Shown: positions 5,851 to 6,020 of the stretch, piece by piece
Layout of the letters: each line of letters begins with the position of its first letter
How positions within the stretch are numbered: position 1 is the first letter of the stretch
NCBI GenBank assembly: GCA_937926845.1
Contig: CALBBS010000194.1
Coordinates: 1 to 6,020, forward strand
DNA: 6,020 nucleotides
From: an uncultured Atopobium sp.
GTDB taxonomy: Bacteria > Actinomycetota > Coriobacteriia > Coriobacteriales > Atopobiaceae
Direction of reading: 5' to 3'
Notes under the pieces: generated by a model
Told to the model about the DNA's origin: nothing
The model's input: the letters and a program-made list of their open reading frames with translations, nothing else
Databases searched by the model: none
Made by a program: the position numbers and the translations under genes

Positions 5851-6020
5851 TTAGAACATAACGTTGAAGGAATCCATACTGTAGTCAGAACCATACAGAG
5901 CAAGGATGGTACCACGAACAGTTGCGGATGCATCCATCTTTACACCTGGATCAAAGTATGCAAAGCCCTTGGTAGTTGCGTTAGGAGCTGCGTTAACAAA
6001 CAGGTTCAGCTCATCTTTAC
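5851..6020 (-). CDS. C-terminal 55 residues of an unrecognised protein, N-terminus beyond window
   Basis: The minus-strand frame is open from the right edge to a TAA at 5851-5853. It reads KDELNLFVNAAP, then TKGFAYFDPGVKMDASATV, then a hydrophobic TILALYGSDYSM, ending in FNVMF. The alternation of hydrophobic and polar residues and the Gly/Asp turns suggest a beta-rich domain, possibly of a secreted or cell-surface protein. No known family can be assigned from so short a piece. Support for its being coding: the frame has no other stop, it ends just before a strong same-strand terminator, and it is co-oriented with manA and the lipoprotein gene. The start and total length are unknown. Confidence 0.8.
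   Translation of the reverse strand, partial: KDELNLFVNAAPNATTKGFAYFDPGVKMDASATVRGTILALYGSDYSMDSFNVMF

Noticed and set aside
6006..6020. C-terminal phenylalanine of the partial protein as an outer-membrane barrel signature
   Set aside because: The rest of the window points to a Gram-positive host, so the terminal Phe carries no such meaning; the fragment is too short for a fold call.
1..6020. Mobile element, CRISPR array, defence island, tRNA or riboswitch
   Set aside because: No array of spaced repeats, transposase or integrase motifs, terminal inverted repeats, tRNA cloverleaf or known riboswitch core was seen on either strand.

Overview
The window looks like a chromosomal housekeeping stretch from a low-to-mid GC Gram-positive of the Actinomycetota, most likely Coriobacteriia (Atopobiaceae, Lancefieldella/Atopobium-like). 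This is an inference from moderate GC, strong AGGAGG-type ribosome binding sites, a Tat-type lipoprotein signal and the general style of the proteins. It was not confirmed by any search. There are no transposases, integrases, CRISPR repeats, tRNA or rRNA genes, and no sign of a defence or phage module.

Layout. (1) Positions 1-1018, minus strand: the first 339 residues of a fold-type I PLP aminotransferase, cut by the left edge. (2) Positions 1019-1214: divergent intergenic region with two overlapping, mutually exclusive dyads and a possible 9-codon leader peptide. (3) Positions 1215-2771, plus: an M32 metallocarboxypeptidase with an intact zinc site but a degenerate DxRxT motif. (4) Positions 2833-3273, plus: mscL with a C-terminal four-cysteine zinc ribbon, read from an internal ATG with a good ribosome binding site. 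(5) Positions 3302-3360: a short perfect palindrome, then a strong bidirectional terminator between convergent genes. (6) Positions 3390-4577, minus: a Tat-exported lipoprotein of unknown function with a Gly/Asn/Ser repeat tail; its start site lies in an 8-bp hairpin. (7) Positions 4677-5675, minus: manA, a type I mannose-6-phosphate isomerase. (8) Positions 5687-5850: a repeat-bearing region upstream of manA and a terminator for the next gene. (9) Positions 5851-6020, minus: the last 55 residues of an unrecognised protein.

How the genes fit together. The aminotransferase and the carboxypeptidase diverge from one control region. Both could serve amino-acid salvage (peptide trimming, then transamination), but that link is inference. 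MscL follows the carboxypeptidase by 61 bases with no visible terminator between, so read-through is possible. manA and the lipoprotein gene are co-oriented, 99 bases apart, with no terminator between. Both upstream regions carry a CTAnTAGAA motif (minus strand), which may be a shared control site or simply a -10-like element.

The most interesting signals are regulatory: the start-codon hairpin of the lipoprotein gene, the switch-like leader of the carboxypeptidase, and the tandem repeats upstream of manA. I found no convincing novel multi-gene system.
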